Positions 24,213 through 35,167 of a stretch of 64,000 nt of DNA are shown here, one piece after another; within the stretch, counting starts at the first letter, position 1; each line of letters starts with the position of its first letter. A model generated the notes under the pieces. It searched no databases. It was not told the origin of the DNA and saw only the letters and a list, made by a program, of their open reading frames with translations. The DNA is from Muscardinus avellanarius (taxonomy: Eukaryota > Chordata > Mammalia > Rodentia > Gliridae). The DNA lies in the NCBI GenBank assembly GCA_963383645.1, contig OY726559.1, positions 117,554,905 to 117,618,904 on the forward strand, written 5' to 3'. The position numbers and the translations under genes were made by a program.

Positions 24213-25160
24213 CCCGGCATGGTGGTGCACACTTGTTATCCCAGCATTTGGGAGGCTGCAACAAGAGGATCATGATTCGCAGACAGCCTCAGCTGCTTAG
24301 TGAGGCCCTTTGCAACTCAGTGAGACCCTCTTTCAAAAATAAAGAATAAAATATAGAATTGGGGGGTATAGCTTGGAGGTAGAATGTCCCTGGGTTCCAT
24401 CCGCAGTGCTACAAATGAATGAATGAATGAATGAATATATAAATAGGGCTGGGGTTGGAGCTCAGGGATGGAATGCCCCTGGGTTCAATTTCCCAGTACC
24501 GCAAACAACAAAGAAAACCCGCTGCGCAGAGGGTGGGGCGGCCCTGCTCACCAGGCCCTGCGCCCGCCCTCTGCAGCCATCCTGGGAATGTACACGCTCA
24601 TGAGCAACAAGCAATACTACGACGCCATCTGCAGCGGGGAGATCTGCAACACGGAAGGCATCAGCAGTGAGTGTGGGGAGCATGCCCGCGGGAGACTAGA
24701 GAGCAGGGCGAGGCGTGGCGCACACATGGCCCTTCCTGCCTCCCACATCAGGTGTGGTTCAGCCCGACAAGTACAAGCCAGTGCCGGATGAGCCCCCCAA
24801 TCCCACCAACATCGAGGAAATGCTAAAGAGGGTTCGAAGCAACGACAAGGAGCTGGAGGAAGTGAATCTCAACAACATCCAGGTACCGGCTCCCACGTCC
24901 CAAAGGGAAAGGCTGGGAGGGCTCTGCGAGGTGCCGCCCTGCCCACCCCTACCCTCCCCCTCTGCAGGACATCCCCGGCCCCATGCTGAGTGAGCTGTGC
25001 GAGGCCCTGAAGACCAACACCTACGTGCGGAGCTTCAGTCTGGTGGCCACAAAGAGTGGTGACCCCATTGCCAATGTAAGGCTGGTGGACCTCAGCCCTG
25101 TCTCCACACTCTGACAGGCGCCCCTGCCCAGGCTCTCACAGCGTTGTTGCTCCCTTCACG

Positions 25161-25202
<42 letters not shown>

Positions 25203-26105
25203 CTGGGGATTGCATTGTACCCAGGGTCCTTCTGCCTCTGAGCTACAACCCCGTGTCTTTTTTTTTATTTTGAAACAGGGGTCTCTAAATCGCTGAAACT
25301 AGTCTTTTTTATTTTTTATTTTTATTTTTATTTTACATACTGGGAATGGAACCCAGGGGCATTCAACCTCCAAGCTACACTCCCTGTCCCCTATTTTTTA
25401 TTTTATTTTATTTTATTTATTTATTCTGCGGGTCTGGGGATGGAACCCAGGGGCATTTGACCTCCGAGCTACACCCCTGCCCTATTTTTTAATTCTTTAT
25501 TTTGAAACCGGGTCTCACTGAGTTGCAGAGAGCCTCACTAAGTAGCTGAGGCTGTCCGCGAACCGCGATCCTCCAGGTCTCAGCCTCCCAAATGCTGGGA
25601 TTACCTGCTTGCATCACCACCATGAGACCCAAGCTTTGTCCTGTGGCTCACGACTCTGAAACCCTGACATGGTTTCCCAAAGGGCCAGGCCTCGCTCCAG
25701 CACCCTGAGCCCACTGCGTGCTTGGTCTCCCGCTTTTATCTCCTACCTGCTCCTGTCTCCCTCTAGCCCCACTTGCAGCTCAAGAACTCTCCAAAGAGCA
25801 GTGTCCCTCTTGTTCCTGTTCTTTCTCTTCCTCAGTCATCTGTGAAACTCCCCCCTAACCCTAACGCGAGTCCCTGCTCCCCAGGCGGTGGCCGACATGC
25901 TGCGGGAGAACCGAAGCCTGCAGAGCCTCAACATCGAGTCCAATTTCATTAGCAGCACGGGGCTGATGGCCGTGCTGAAGGCGGTCCGGGAAAACGCCAC
26001 GCTCACGGAACTCCGTGTCGACAACCAGGTGGGCGGCCTCTGCCCTGGTCTCAGCAACCGGACTCTACCCCTTGAGAGCCCTTCCTGAGCCAGCTGTGGG
26101 CGGCT

Positions 26106-26142
<37 letters not shown>

Positions 26143-29100
26143 TCCCTCCCCCTCTTAATTTCCTTCCTTCCTTCCTTCCTTCCTTCCTTCCTTCCTTCCT
26201 TCCTTCCTTCCTTCCTTCCTTCCTTCCTTCCTTGTTGTATTTGTGGTACTGGAGATGGAACCCAGGGGCTTTCTACCTCCGGGCTATACTCCCAGACCTA
26301 TTTTTATACTTTATTTGGAAACAGGGTCTCACTAGGTTGCTGAGAGCCTCACTAAGTAGCTGAGGCTGGCTTTGAACCTGTGCAATCCTCCTGTCTCAGC
26401 CTCCCAAGCGCGGGGATTACAAGCGTGCGCCACCACGCCCAGAGGAGCCTTCTCCTTTAATCTTTTTTTTTTTTTTTTTTTGGTAGTACTGGGGATTGAA
26501 CTCAGGGGCTTTCTCCCTCTGAGCTATGCACCACCCTTATTTTATTTTTGTGGTGCTGGGGATGGAACCCAGGGCATTCTACCTCCGAACTACACCCCCA
26601 GCCCTATTTTTATTCTTTATTTTGAAACAGGGTTTCACTACATTACTGAGGGCCTAAGTAGCCAAGGCTAGCTGCAAACCCAGATCCTCCTGTCTCAGCC
26701 TCCCAAGTACTGGGATTACAAGCATGCACCACCATGCCCGGCTCTTATTTTATTATTATTATTATTATTTTTTGGTGGTACTAGGGGTGGAACCCAGGGG
26801 CTTTCTACCTCCAGGCTATACTCCCAGTCCTTTTTTATACTTTATTTGGAAACAGGGTCTCACTAAGTTGCTGAGAGCCTCACTAAGTAGCTGAGGCTGG
26901 CTTCGAAACTGCGCGATCCTCCTGTCTCAGCCTCCCAAATGCAGGGATTACAAGAGTGCGCCACCACGCCCGGCTTGTTTATTATTTTGAAACAGAGATT
27001 AAGTTACTGAGGGTCTCTCCCTAAATTGCCTAGGCTGGCCTGGAACCTGTGATCCTCCAATCTCAGCCTCCCAAGTACTGGCATTACAGGTGTGCACCAT
27101 CACACCTGGCTCGCTGATCATTTGAATTTTCTCACTGTTTCTGTGAGGGGAGCCAAGTTGGCGCCTCTCTTCATCCAGCCTAAGGAACAAGCTCCTTGAC
27201 TTTGTGTGTGTGCATGTGTTACTAGGGATTGAACTGAGAGGGGCTCTACCTCAGCTATACCCCAAGCCTTATTAATTAATTAATTAATTTATTTATTTAT
27301 TTTTGCAGTACTGGGGATGAAACCCAGGGGCATTCTACCTCCGAGTTTTACTCCAACCCTATTTTTTATTCTTTATTTTGAATCAGGGCCTCACTAAGTA
27401 GTAGCTGAGACTGTCCTTGAACCGCGATCCTCCTGTCTCAAAATGCTGGGATTACAAGTGTGCGCCAGTATGCCTGGCTCCTACTTTTTTTTTAAAAAAT
27501 TCTTTACTTGGAAACAAGTTCTTACGTTTCTGAGAACCCCCACTAAATTGCTGAGGCTGGCTTTGAACCTGGGATCCTCCTGTCTCAGTCTCCCAAGTAC
27601 TGAGATTACAGGCGTGTGTCACCATGCCCGGCTTCCCCTTGACTTTCAAAGGGGCCTGGAATGGTGACTCACCGGGAGAGGGTGGCTGACGGCTTCCCCT
27701 CTCCCTCCTCCAGCGCCAGTGGCCTGGCGATGCAGTGGAGATGGAAATGGCCACTGTGTTAGAGCAGTGTCCCTCTATCGTCCGCTTTGGCTACCACTTT
27801 ACACAGCAAGGGCCACGAGCTCGGGCAGCCCAGGCCATGACCCGGAACAACGAACTACGTAAGTAACTGCAGCCGTGGTATGGGGCGGGGAGAGGACGAG
27901 AAGTGTGGGAACTGAGAGGTAGATCCCCAAAAAGCAGAACTAGGAGCTGGGCGCCACGGCGCATGCCTGTAAGCCCAGGCTGAGACAGGATGATCGCAGG
28001 TTTGATTCGAGACTCCGCAATTTTATTTTTTTTTATTTATTTTTTTATTTTTTTATTTTTTTTTTTTGGTGGTACTGGGGGTGGAACCCAGAGGCTTTCT
28101 ACCTCCGAGCTATACTCCCAGACCTATTTTTATATTTTATTTGGAAACAGGGTCTCACTAAGTTGCTGAGAGCCTCACTAAGTAGCTGAGGCTGGCTTCG
28201 AACCTGTGCGATCCTCCTGTCTCAGCCTCCCAAGCGCGGGGATTACAAGCGTGCGCCACCACGCCCGGCTCAAGACTCCGCAATTTTACAAGACTCTCAG
28301 CAACTTAGTGAGACCCTGTTCCAAAATAAAAAGTAAAATAGGGCTGGTGGTGTGGAAGCTAGACACAATTTATTTTTGGTACTGGGGTTTGAATCCAGGG
28401 GGCATTTTCCTACCTCTGAACTATACCCTTAACCCTTTATATTTTTTTATTTTATTGCGGGTCTGGGGATGGAACCCAGGGGCATTCGACCTCCAAGCTA
28501 CACCCTCTGCCCTATTTTTTTATTCTTTATTTTGAAAGATGGTCTCACTAAGTTGCAGAGGGCCTCACAAAGTAGCTGAGGCTGTCTGTGAACCACAATC
28601 CTCTGGTCTCAGCCTCCCGAATGCTGGGATTAGAAGCATGTACCACCACGCTTGGCTCCCTTTTTATCTTTATTTTTTAATTTTTTTGCGGTACTGGGAA
28701 TGAAACCCAGGGGCATTCTACCTCTGAGCTACACCCACAGCCCCTATTTTTTATTCTTTATTTTGAAACAGGGTCTCACTGAGTTGCACAGGGCCTCACT
28801 AGTAGCTGAGGCTGGCCACGAACCGCGATCCTCCTGTCTCAGCCTCCCGAATGCTAGGATTACAAGTATGTGCCACCACGCCCGGCTCCTTTTAATTTTG
28901 GAACAGGGTCTCACTGAGTTGCTGAGGCTGTCCTCAAACCTGCAATCCTCCTGTCTCAGCCTCCTAAGTACTAGGATTACAGATATGCCTGGCCGTAATT
29001 TTCTGTTAATGTGGGGTGAGCCTGTCAGGCGGTGGCTGAAGACACTTCTGAGTCTGGCTAAGGATCTGGAAAGGAGAAGCTTAGAAGGGAGGAGTACCTT

Positions 29101-29177
29101 TGCCGAAAACAAGAGATGAAACAAAGGCTTGTGTGTGTCCTTCCTGCTTCCCAGGCCGCCAGCAGAAGAAGCTCTGA
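20529..29177 (+). CDS. TMOD4: TMOD4, skeletal-muscle tropomodulin
   Basis: Nine coding exons: 20529-20651, 20845-21001, 21300-21416, 24577-24666, 24752-24882, 24968-25075, 25885-26028, 27714-27858 and 29155-29177. They total 1038 nt, 345 aa, the human length as I recall it. The start has a perfect Kozak context (gccaccATG). Acceptor AG at 20487-20488 leaves 40 nt of 5'UTR in this exon. The N-terminal third (MSSYQKELEKYRDIDED, LDCELQEMDPE) is the tropomyosin-binding and first actin-capping region. The C-terminal part (about 170-330) holds leucine-rich repeats, for example LQSLNIESN at 254-262, that form the second actin cap. Tropomodulins cap thin-filament pointed ends; TMOD4 is the fast-muscle isoform. 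The last seven residues (RRQQKKL) come from a tiny 23-nt coding exon. Introns carry mostly antisense SINEs. Confidence 0.97.
21550..22530 (-). repeat. Minus-strand SINE block in TMOD4 intron 4
   Basis: Right halves 21556-21610 and 21611-21700, type A copy 21701-21920, left halves 21921-22075 and 22076-22200, (ATT)n tract 22200-22243, right halves 22246-22320 and 22325-22395, left half 22395-22530. Confidence 0.85.
22548..22740 (+). repeat. Type B SINE, plus strand
   Basis: A clean type B copy (shortened left half, 'gggcttccaggaacccc' in the right half), flanked by (AATT)n-like sequence on both sides. A sense-strand exception inside TMOD4. Confidence 0.85.
22745..23608 (-). repeat. Minus-strand SINE block in TMOD4 intron 4
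   Basis: Full copies 22760-22972 and 22975-23210, left half 23212-23350, type A copy 23358-23608 with a (TTTG)n tail. Confidence 0.85.
23609..23910. other. SINE-free stretch of TMOD4 intron 4
   Basis: About 300 bp of non-SINE sequence. I see no exon or motif that I can support. Confidence 0.4.
23911..24510 (+). repeat. Plus-strand SINE block in TMOD4 intron 4
   Basis: Truncated left half 23911-24010, type B copy 24013-24182 with an A29 tail, full copy 24213-24413, (ATGA)n 24413-24437, right half 24440-24510. It ends 66 bp before exon 5. Confidence 0.85.
25160..25622 (-). repeat. (GT)n and minus-strand SINEs in TMOD4 intron 7
   Basis: (GT)n 25164-25201, right half and left-half remnant 25202-25310, right half 25320-25395, (TTTTA)n, then a type A copy 25430-25622. 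Confidence 0.85.
26108..26234. repeat. (CT)n / (TTCC)n polypyrimidine microsatellite
   Basis: (CT)n at 26110-26137, mixed pyrimidines, then about 18 near-perfect TTCC units at 26160-26234. Located 80 bp after TMOD4 exon 8. Confidence 0.9.
26235..27112 (-). repeat. Minus-strand SINE block in TMOD4 intron 8
   Basis: Type C copy 26240-26442, right half 26460-26545, full copy 26545-26745, type C copy 26770-26976 with an (ATT)n tail, left half 26977-27112. Confidence 0.85.
27204..27635 (-). repeat. Minus-strand SINE block in TMOD4 intron 8
   Basis: Right half 27204-27275, copy 27300-27480 with (TTAA)n and (TTTA)n tail, left half 27483-27635, 78 bp before exon 9. Confidence 0.8.
27943..28355 (+). 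repeat. Interrupted plus-strand SINE (host of nested insertion)
   Basis: Left part at 27943-28025 continues at 28289-28355 ('tctcagcaacttagtgagac', then the joint and the right-half start). The two parts are separated by a younger minus-strand SINE. Confidence 0.8.
28026..28272 (-). repeat. Young nested type C SINE with intact target-site duplication
   Basis: Minus-strand copy with a T-rich tail at its left end and near-consensus body, inserted into the SINE at 27943-28355. The 16-bp sequence agactccgcaatttta occurs at 28010-28025 and again at 28273-28288. Confidence 0.9.
28360..28995 (-). repeat. Minus-strand SINE block in TMOD4 intron 9
   Basis: Right half 28366-28440, type A copy 28441-28658, full copy 28660-28888, left half 28889-28995, 160 bp before the last exon. 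Confidence 0.85.
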
Positions 29178-29247
29178 CAGCACCAGCCCCTTTGCCACCA
29201 AGAGCTGGGCGCCCTGGCCACAGGGATCCTCATCCCCCTTCCCTGTA

Positions 29248-29253
29248 AATAAA
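29248..29253 (+). terminator. TMOD4: TMOD4 poly(A) signal AATAAA
   Basis: Canonical hexamer 71 nt after the TMOD4 stop codon. It predicts a very short 3'UTR of about 90 nt. The convergent SCNM1 signal lies 558 nt further on. Confidence 0.85.
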
Positions 29254-29259
29254 AGCCCC

Positions 29260-29810
29260 TTTGTCCACTCCGCCTGCTTCCTTCCCTGGGCTTTCGGGTG
29301 GGAATCTTGGCGCTAACTCCCAGGGGCTACTGCCAGTTCATCAGGGGATTATTTATACTCTGGGGATCAGCAGGCAGGGAGGTTCAGGTTACTGGGAGGA
29401 GGTGGGGAGCTCCCTCGAGTGTCCCCACAGATCTGCCAGTGCCTTTAGTTTCTCTCCTTCCACAGGCTCTGTGGCCTCAATCCTTTGTCCGGATGCGGCC
29501 AGGGTCCCCCAGTGCCTACCCACAGGTTTGATGTGATTTGATTTGCAGAGGGAAAGGCTGTGCGTGGAGGTGGGGAAGGAGGCAGCTGGCGTGAAGGGCA
29601 GAGACCTCTTTCTGACAGACTTATTAATAGGGCGCCCGGCTGCACGCAGCTGACGCTTGGCATGACGGGGGGAGGGGGAGGAGGGGCTACGAGTGTGGGG
29701 AGCTGTGTACATTGCAGGGAAGGAGCGCCGGGCGAGACCAAACGGCTCTCAAATCCCAGACCAGACAGAGCCCAGCCGGGCCAAGTTCAGGCTCCTAGCG
29801 CCCACTGTGG
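29260..29810. other. TMOD4-SCNM1 convergent intergenic spacer
   Basis: SINE-free sequence between two convergent poly(A) signals. I see no gene. Overlapping GC-rich open frames on both strands are not supported by splice sites or recognised protein. Confidence 0.5.
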
Positions 29811-29816
29811 TTTATT
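29811..29816 (-). terminator. SCNM1: SCNM1 poly(A) signal AATAAA
   Basis: The reverse complement of tttatt gives AATAAA 26 nt after the SCNM1 stop on the minus strand. This makes an extremely short 3'UTR. Tail to tail with TMOD4. Confidence 0.8.
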
Positions 29817-29841
29817 TGTAAAATGAACGGGGAAGAGGGTG

Positions 29842-31009
29842 TCAGTCCAAGGGCAGGTCGGGAGGCTCCTCCTCGTCGGAGTCAAACTCGACGTTTTCAT
29901 CCTTTACCCATCGGCCTTGTCCATCTGGGATCCATCCAGAGCTGAAAATATGAAAATATCACAGACAATAGAACTGCCCAGGAAAGGGGTTTATTTTAAT
30001 TAATTAGTTAATTAACTTATTTATTTTGCAGTATTGGGGATTGAACCCAGGGGCATTCTACTCTGAGCTACACCTCCAGCCCTTTTTTTTTTTTTGTGGT
30101 ACTGGGGATGGAACCCAGGGGCATTTTACCTCTGAGCTACACCTCCAGCCCTTCTTTTTTTTATTCTTTTATTTTGAAACAGAATCTCACTGAGTTGCAA
30201 AGGGCCTCACTAAGTAGTAGCTGAGGCTGTCCTCGAACCGTAATCCTCTCGTCTCAGCCTCCCAAATGCGGGGATTATAAACGTGCGCCACCACACCCAG
30301 CTCCCTGCCCTATTTTTTATTCTTTATTCTGAAACAGGGTCTCACTGAGTTGCGGAGGGCCTCGCTAAGTAGCTGAGGCTGTCTGCGAACCGCGATCCTC
30401 CGGTCTCTGCCTCCCGAATGCCGGGATGACAAGCGTGCGCCCCCATGCCCGGCTGCCCCTCAGCAATTTAATTAGATACTTTTCAAAATAAAAATAAAAA
30501 GGGCTGGAGTGAAGCTCAGAAGTAGAATGCCAATGGGTTCAACCCCTAGTACAGAAAAAAAACCCGTGAAAGATAGGCATGGTGGTGCGTGCCTGTAACC
30601 CTGAACTTGGGAAGACGGAGACAGGAAGACCACAGGCTGGAGGCCAGATCTGAAAATTTAGCAAGACTTTGTTTCAAAATAAAAAGTAAAAATGGAAGCC
30701 GGGCGCGGTGGCGCACACTCGTAATCCCAGCATTTGGGAGGCTGAGACCGGAGGATCGCGGTTCGCAGACAGCCTCGGCTACTTAGTGAGGCCCTCTGCA
30801 ACTCAGTGAGACCCTGTTTCAAAATAAAGAATAAAAAATAGGGCTGGGGGTGCAGCTCGGAGCTCAAATTCCCCTATCCCCCAACCCTCCCCCCAAAAAA
30901 AGAAAAGTAAAAATGGGGCCAGGTGTGGTGACACATACTTGTAATCCCAGCATTTGGGAGGCTGAGATTAGAGGACTGCAGTTTGTGGACAGCCTCAGCT
31001 ACTTATGCC

Positions 31010-31052
<43 letters not shown>

Positions 31053-33301
31053 ACGGTACTGGGGACAGAATCCAGGAGCACTATACTGTACCTCCGAGCT
31101 ACACCCTAACCCTATTTTTGAGTCTTTTTATTATATATATATTTTAAATATATATATTTATTTTGCGGTACTGGGGATGGAACCAGGGGCATTTTACCTC
31201 CGAACTGCACCCCCAGCCCTATTTTTTATTCTTTATTTTGAAACAGGGTCTCATTGAGTTGCAAAGGGCCTCACTAAGTAGTAGCTGAGGCTGTCCTCTA
31301 ACTGCGATCCTCCTGTCTCAGCCTCCCACATGCTGGAATTATAAGTGTGTATCACCACGCCCGGCGAGTCTGTTTGTTTGTTTGTTTGTTTGTTTGTTTA
31401 CTTGGTAATGGGGTTCCTGGAAGCCCTTCTACCTCTGGGCTACACTCCCAGACCTATTTTTACATTTTTTTAAAAAATTTGGAAACAGGGTCTCCTAAGC
31501 CAGTGTGCGCGGCTGGCTTCGAACCTGCGTGATCCTCCTGTCTCTGCCTCCCAAGCACAGGGATTACAAGCGTGCGCCACCACGCCCAGCCAGAGTCTTT
31601 TAATTTTTTGAAACAGGGTCTCACTCAGTTGTGAAGGGCCTCACTAAGTAGCTAAGGCCGCCGAGAAAACTGCAATCCTCTGGGCTCCGCCTCCCGTGAG
31701 TGCTGGGATTACAAGCATGTGCCACCAAGTCCGGCCTTAGTGAGGCCCTCTGCAACTCAGTAAGACCCTGTTTCAAAATAAAGAATAAAAAATAGGGCAG
31801 AGGGTGTAGCTCGATGGTAGAATGTCTCTGAATTCCATCCCCAGTACTACCAAAAAAAAAAAAAAAATTATAAATGGGTTGGAGGTGTAGCTCAGTGGTA
31901 AAACATCCCCAGGTTCAATTTTCAGTACTCCACCCCCCAAAATAAAATAAAATAAAACCAGTGGCCATAAGGAAAAAAACAATTGGCCAGGTTTGAAGAA
32001 AGGAGGGTCAGGCCTGGTGTGGTGGTGCATAGCTATAATCCTAGCTACTCTGGAGGTTTAGGCAGGAGGATCAAAAGTTGGCAAGAGCCTCTCTCAAGAA
32101 ATTTATAAAGAAAAGCTGGGTGTGATGGCGCACGCTTGTAATCCCAGCATTCGGGAGGCCGAGACCAGAGGATCGCAGTTCGCGGACAGCCTCAGCTACT
32201 TAGTGAGGCCTCTGCAACTCAGTGAGATGCTGTTTCAAAATAAAGAATAAAAAATAGGGCAGGGGGTGTAGCTCGAAGGTCAAATGCCTCTGGGTTCCAT
32301 CCCCAGACCCACCAAAAAAAAAAAAAAAAAAGAGAGAGAAATTTATAAAAAAAAAGGAGAAAAAACATTTACAAAGGCTTGGTGTGGTGGCACATGCCTG
32401 TACTCCCATTACCTGGGAGGCTGAGACAGGAGGATCCCAGTTTGGAGGCCGGCTTGGGCAATACAGTGAGACTGTCTCAAAAACAAAAAGGGACCAGGGG
32501 TATTGCACAGCGTAAGCCTCACGCCCACCCCGATCAACCCAAGGAAGGAAGGAAGGGCCGGCTGGGGGAGTAGAGCTCAACAGTCAAGTATCTATCTAAC
32601 AGGCAAGGCCCTGGGTTCACTCTCTAGTACTAGGGGGAGAAAGCAGAGTCAGAAAAAAAAAAAAAAGTAAGCCAGGTGTGGTGGCGCACGCTTGTAATCC
32701 CAGCGTTCGGGAGGCTGAGACCGGGGGATTGCGGTTCGCGGACAGCCTCAGCTACTTAGTGAGGCCCTCTGCAACTCAGTGAGACCCGGTTTCAAAATAA
32801 AGAATAAAAAATAGGGCAGGAGGTATAGCTCAGAGGTCAAATGTCCCCGGGTTCCATCCCCAGACCCACGGGGGAAAAAAAAAAAAAGAAAGAAAGAAAG
32901 AAAATCTGAGAGAAGCCATCGGCAGACTCACCTTCGAAGCGTGAGGTAATGGTCCAGGGCGCGCCTTCTCTGCGGGCTCATGGGTGCAGGGGCTGAGGCG
33001 GGGGCTGACTCTTCCGCCTGTGGGCCAGCCCCAGCCTCGGGGTCCCTACTGATCTTCCCACCTGGGGGCTCAACCTGTGGGGCGGGCGAAGGGGAACAGG
33101 AGGCAGAGGGAGCAGGAGCTTCTGGTCTGGGTGGAGAAGAAACGAAGCCTGTGAGAGTAGCAAAGGACAGGGCCAGCTCTCCCACCACTAAAACCCGCGG
33201 CGCGGGGTTTCCTAATCGTTCTTTAAGATGTAAGTGTTAAGTGGCCGTGGTGGTGTTGTTCCATCCCCCCAAAAAAAACAAAGTTCCATTTCCTAAAATT
33301 T

Positions 33302-33337
<36 letters not shown>

Positions 33338-35167
33338 GGGGATTGAACCCAATGCCTCTGGCTTCAATCCGCAGTACCAAAAAATAAATAAAATAATATT
33401 TATTATTTATTTTTTGCTGTAAGCTTAAGCAAAAAATAATTTTTTATTATTACAAAGGCAGGAAAAAAAAAAAAAGGACAGGAGAGCACTACATCAGAGG
33501 GACATAGTGGAGTGACTTGAAAATAAGACACTCAAAATTTATTTAAAATGACCAAAATCGGCCGGGCGCGGTGGCGCATGCTTGTAATCCCGGCATTCAG
33601 GAGGCTGAGACAGGAGGATCATAGTTCGAGGACAGCCTCAGCTACTTAGTGAGGCCCTCTTCAACTCAGTGAGACCCTGTTTCAAACTAAAGAATAAAGA
33701 ATAGGGATGGAAGTGTTGCTTTGAGGTAGAATGCTGGATTCACCCCCAGTACTGCAAAAAAGAAGAAAAAAAAATCTTTTTTTCTAGAAATGCCAGAATA
33801 CCAGCGTTCCTCAGGATACTATTTAAAAACAACCATTTTGGAGCCATCCACCTTTCTGCTTCTCCTCGCTCTGGCTTTCCCATCCCACAGACCTGTGTTT
33901 CCTGCGGCAGCAGCTGTTATAGTGGGGCGCTCGATGCAGAGCATTCTGGGTGATGAGTCGCGTCTGGGTGAGCAGAGGAGCCTGGCAAGGAAAGGGGACG
34001 TGTGATGGGAGCCTTCAGGAGCCAAGTTCTTCAAGCCTGAGGCATGCAGCAGGGTCCTGCCTGGAAAACACCCTCACCCTGGTCACCTCGGCTTTGTCCT
34101 CCTCCCGCCTCGGCTCATTCCGCTGCCTTGGATTCTGCCCTACTCCCTTTCCCGGCTTCTTCTTGCCATAGAAGAGCTGCAGGCCTGAGGGGAGAGGACA
34201 GAACTTGAAGAGCAGAGCACCCAGAGCGCTCTCTCTGCAGAGATGTCAAGAGTTTATTCTCTATCCCCTGCCCTCCCCCAGACTTACTAGACAAATGCTT
34301 CTTGCCTGCACGGTGGGCAGTCAACATGGCCAGTGTGTCCAGTACAGGTCGATGGGGGCAGATGGCACAAGCAAAGCTGGGAAGAGAAGAGAAGAGGGTA
34401 ACAGAGTGGCCCCACCCCTATCTCAGCCGTCCTCCCAAAGCCTAACACCCAGGGCTCTCCACCTCCACCTCCAACCATTCCTCACCTTCGCCAAGGAATC
34501 CTAGATACTCCAGATTTTTTTTTTTTTTTCAGTACTAGGGATGGAACCCAGGGGCCTTCTACCTCCGAGCTATACCTCCAACCCCATCTTATTCTTTCTT
34601 TTGAGACAGGGTCTTACTAAGTAGCTGAGGCTGTCCTCGAACCCGCGATCCTCCTGTCTCAGCCTCCCAAACCCTGGGATTACAAACGTGCGCCACCACG
34701 CCCGGCTTTCGAGATATTCTTAATTGCTAAAGTTTGTGGAGCTTCTGACCGCAGAATCCTCAGGGCTGGTCTACTCCTTACTCCTCGCCCTCACCGTCCA
34801 TCCCGTAGCATCAGTGCCTCATCCTCTGGGATATAACTGGCCAACAGGTCTCCAACTCGTCGTTTCTGCGGGGGATAAGGGAAGAAGTCCGGACAGGATC
34901 AACGGAATAGGAGGGGTGAACGGAAGGGACAGGGATGAGGGGTCAAGTGGAGTAAGGGCCATGGCGGGAACAGCGATCCCAGGGCGAAGTGGTCACTTCC
35001 CAGTCCTGGTCGCGCAGCTCTCCTCCAAAGCTGTTGCCAGAGCAACAAAACAAAGCTCCTCCACAGCCTTCACGGGGCGGCCGAAGCTGCTCCGGACTCC
35101 CCTCCCTCGCGCTTACTTTGAGCACATTGAGCTGACTCCAATCATCCCCTTCCCTCTTGAAAGACAT
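29842..35167 (-). CDS. SCNM1: SCNM1, zinc-finger splicing factor
   Basis: Seven exons in transcription order: 35167-35117, 34865-34795, 34376-34288, 34184-34087, 33981-33893, 33126-32932 and 29941-29842. They total 693 nt, 230 aa, the human length as I recall it. Start MSFKREGDDWSQLNVLK. A single U1-like/C2H2 zinc finger lies at C44-x2-C47-x14-H62-x5-H68. The middle is basic (CCRRKHR), a Pro/Ala-rich region follows, and the C-terminus is acidic (FDSDEEEPPDLPLD). SCNM1 was found as a modifier of sodium-channel splicing in mouse and is now placed in the minor (U12) spliceosome; it acts in the nucleus. The exon 4 stretch PGKGVGQNPRQRNEPRREED differs noticeably from human. The exon 5 donor (AG|GTCTGT) is weak. 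All introns look U2-type. Confidence 0.97.
29990..30455 (-). repeat. Minus-strand SINE block in SCNM1 intron 6
   Basis: Right half 29990-30080, full copy 30090-30302, type A left half 30303-30455. These are in sense orientation relative to SCNM1. Confidence 0.8.
30456..31015 (+). repeat. Plus-strand SINE block in SCNM1 intron 6
   Basis: Copy lacking its start 30456-30552, left half 30572-30690, type A copy 30697-30880, truncated left half 30915-31012. Confidence 0.8.
31013..31735 (-). repeat. (GT)n and minus-strand SINEs in SCNM1 intron 6
   Basis: (GT)n 31013-31050, right half 31052-31125, full copy 31160-31365, type B copy 31366-31590 with a (TTTG)n tail, left half 31592-31735. Confidence 0.8.
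31735..32490 (+). repeat. Plus-strand SINE block in SCNM1 intron 6
   Basis: 5' truncated copy 31735-31850, right half 31870-31940, diverged left half 32010-32096, type A copy 32115-32332 flanked by a 13-bp TSD, left half 32378-32490. Confidence 0.8.
32557..32640 (+). repeat. Monomeric full-length ID-type SINE
   Basis: ID element retaining the central segment ('taacaggcaaggccctggg') missing from composite SINE right halves. The A-box region is 'gtagagctcaacagtcaag'. Confidence 0.65.
32667..32905 (+). repeat. Type A SINE with (GAAA)n tail
   Basis: Near-consensus type A copy ending about 30 bp from the SCNM1 exon 6 donor side. Tail (GAAA)n at 32887-32903. Confidence 0.85.
33301..33385. repeat. 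(TG)n with short right-half remnants
   Basis: (TG)n at 33304-33332, then a minus-oriented right-half start fused to a plus-oriented right-half end ('gcttcaatccgcagtacc'). Confidence 0.6.
33560..33765 (+). repeat. Plus-strand composite SINE in SCNM1 intron 5
   Basis: Full-length copy with a shortened right half. Confidence 0.85.
34517..34706 (-). repeat. Minus-strand SINE in SCNM1 intron 2
   Basis: A single complete composite copy between exons 3 and 2, in sense with SCNM1. Confidence 0.85.

Noticed and set aside
29842..35167. U12-type introns in SCNM1, a minor-spliceosome gene
   Set aside because: None of its donors reads ATATCCTT or GTATCCTT; all look U2-type.
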